Positions 5,522 through 6,363 of a stretch of 6,363 nucleotides of DNA are shown here, in pieces. Source of the DNA: Treponema sp. (GTDB taxonomy: Bacteria; Spirochaetota; Spirochaetia; Treponematales; Treponemataceae). The stretch is taken from the NCBI GenBank assembly GCA_004554075.1, contig SFOB01000123.1, forward strand, positions 1-6,363, read 5' to 3'. How positions within the stretch are numbered: the first letter of the stretch is position 1; every line of letters begins with the position of its first letter. Both the position numbers and the translations under genes were made by a program. Under the pieces are notes generated by a model that did not search any database, was not told where the DNA came from, and worked only from the letters and a program-made list of their open reading frames with translations.

Positions 5522-6363
5522 ATGAGTAGTAATAATTTTCCGAGAGTTTTTCTGAATAATAAAGAAGAGAAAGAAATTCAGCAGGGATTTCCATGGGTTT
5601 TTGATAATGAGATTTCTCATATTAAACATAGAGCCGATGGAGCTGATGAAAAGTCTGAATGGAAGAATGAAATTCTTCGTGAATGTAATATAAAAGATGG
5701 TTCTGTTGTAGAAGTTTACACAAAAGCAGGCGGCTTTCTTGCAAGTGGTGTAATCAATAAAAAATCTAAGATTACAGTACGCCTTATTGGTAGCGAACAT
5801 GCTGATGTAATTATGGCAGATACTAAAGCCTTTTATGAAAAGAAAGTGCTTGATGCTTACAATATGCGCCGCATGTTTTATAAGGATAGTGATTCTTACC
5901 GTTTGATTTTTGGTGAAGCTGACTTTATTCCAGGCCTTATCTGTGAACGCTTTTGTGATGAAAAAGGTCGTGTAATTATTGTTGTTCAGTTTCTCTCACT
6001 TTCATGTGATATTTTCAGAGATGAGATTCTTTCTGCCCTTAAAAAGGTTTGTAAGCCGGACTGCATTTATGAGCGCAGCGATGCGTCTGTACGCGATAAA
6101 GAAGGGCTTGAGCAGACTGCGGGCTGGATATATGGTTCGGGAGAAACACAGTTTACAATTGTTGAAAACGGCATAAAGCTTGGAGTTGATATTGCTAATG
6201 GTCAGAAGACCGGCTACTTCCTTGATCAGAAGTATAACAGAATTGCTGCTGCAAGCTTCTGTAAGGGAAAAACTGTTCTAGATACATTTACACATACCGG
6301 AGCCTTTGGCCTTAATGCATTTAAGGCAGGTGCCCGCGAGGTTACTTCTGTAGATATTTCTCC
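5522..6363 (+). CDS. rlmI: Class I SAM-dependent 23S rRNA methyltransferase, RlmI/RlmK family (3' end outside window)
   Basis: The first 280 residues are visible; family members run to about 390-400, so roughly the last 110, including the distal part of the catalytic domain, are missing. An N-terminal PUA RNA-binding domain (about 7-90) has the typical GFPWVFDNEI (22-31) and later VVEVYTKAGGFLASGVIN (62-79). The central EEHI-like region has FGEADFIPGLICERF (130-144). The methyltransferase part shows YERSDASVRDKEGL (183-196), NGQKTGYFLDQKYNR (226-240), SAM-binding motif I DTFTHTGAFG (254-263) and VDIS (277-280). The family methylates a cytosine in 23S rRNA at carbon 5 (RlmI, C1962 in E. coli). 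A charged insertion of about 20 residues at 36-58 interrupts the PUA domain. The gene is divergent from the YihX-like gene, 54 bases away. The symbol reflects family membership; the target base is not proven. Confidence 0.9.
   Translation, partial: MSSNNFPRVFLNNKEEKEIQQGFPWVFDNEISHIKHRADGADEKSEWKNEILRECNIKDGSVVEVYTKAGGFLASGVINKKSKITVRLIGSEHADVIMADTKAFYEKKVLDAYNMRRMFYKDSDSYRLIFGEADFIPGLICERFCDEKGRVIIVVQFLSLSCDIFRDEILSALKKVCKPDCIYERSDASVRDKEGLEQTAGWIYGSGETQFTIVENGIKLGVDIANGQKTGYFLDQKYNRIAAASFCKGKTVLDTFTHTGAFGLNAFKAGAREVTSVDIS

Noticed and set aside
5468..5800. N-terminal extension of the minus-strand HAD gene to an ATG at 5800, giving about 312 residues
   Set aside because: The extra 111 residues are antisense to the well-conserved methyltransferase gene, look like random hydrophobic and basic sequence, and precede the HAD motif I that normally sits at the N-terminus.
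5979..6176. Plus-strand open frame of 65 codons
   Set aside because: It is an out-of-frame shadow of the methyltransferase gene, whose motifs YERSD and GQKTGYFLDQ are read in the other frame.

Overview
The window looks like an AT-rich spirochaete chromosome, most likely a Treponema or close relative. I infer this from the overall style of the proteins, a lipoprotein with a relaxed spirochaete-type lipobox, and AT-rich promoters. No marker gene in view fixes the genus. The region is gene-dense, with no gene-free stretch above about 135 bases, and every gene belongs to a recognisable chromosomal family except one lipoprotein of unknown role. I see no transposase, integrase, phage gene, CRISPR array, toxin pair or defence cassette.

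Layout. Bases 1-92 are the 3' part of a 5S rRNA, the tail of an rRNA operon, followed by a short hairpin and T-run terminator. A promoter overlapping that terminator drives a tight plus-strand cluster. It encodes a PlsC-type 1-acylglycerol-3-phosphate acyltransferase (140-895), a diacylglycerol/lipid kinase family protein (908-1765) and a HAD phosphatase (1793-2425). The first two enzyme families both produce phosphatidic acid, one by acylating lysophosphatidate and one by phosphorylating diacylglycerol, so the cluster probably serves membrane phospholipid synthesis or recycling. The HAD phosphatase has no proven link to it.

On the minus strand, a CPA2-type cation/proton antiporter (2400-3671) converges on the HAD gene and overlaps its 3' end by 26 bases. 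A 134-base intergenic region with divergent promoters separates it from a plus-strand lipoprotein gene (3806-4861), which has a C-terminal TPR-like helical part. That gene ends directly against the stop codon of a minus-strand YihX-like HAD phosphatase (4862-5467). The HAD gene is divergent from an RlmI/RlmK-family 23S rRNA cytosine methyltransferase gene (5522 onward), which runs off the right edge.

The most interesting signal is in the regulatory DNA. Three genes (plsC, the second HAD gene and the methyltransferase gene) lack a usable Shine-Dalgarno sequence and have a good -10 box ending 6-8 bases before the ATG, which predicts leaderless mRNAs. The two divergent ones have promoters interleaved within 54 bases. 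The remaining genes have Shine-Dalgarno sequences. I do not see a new multi-gene system here.
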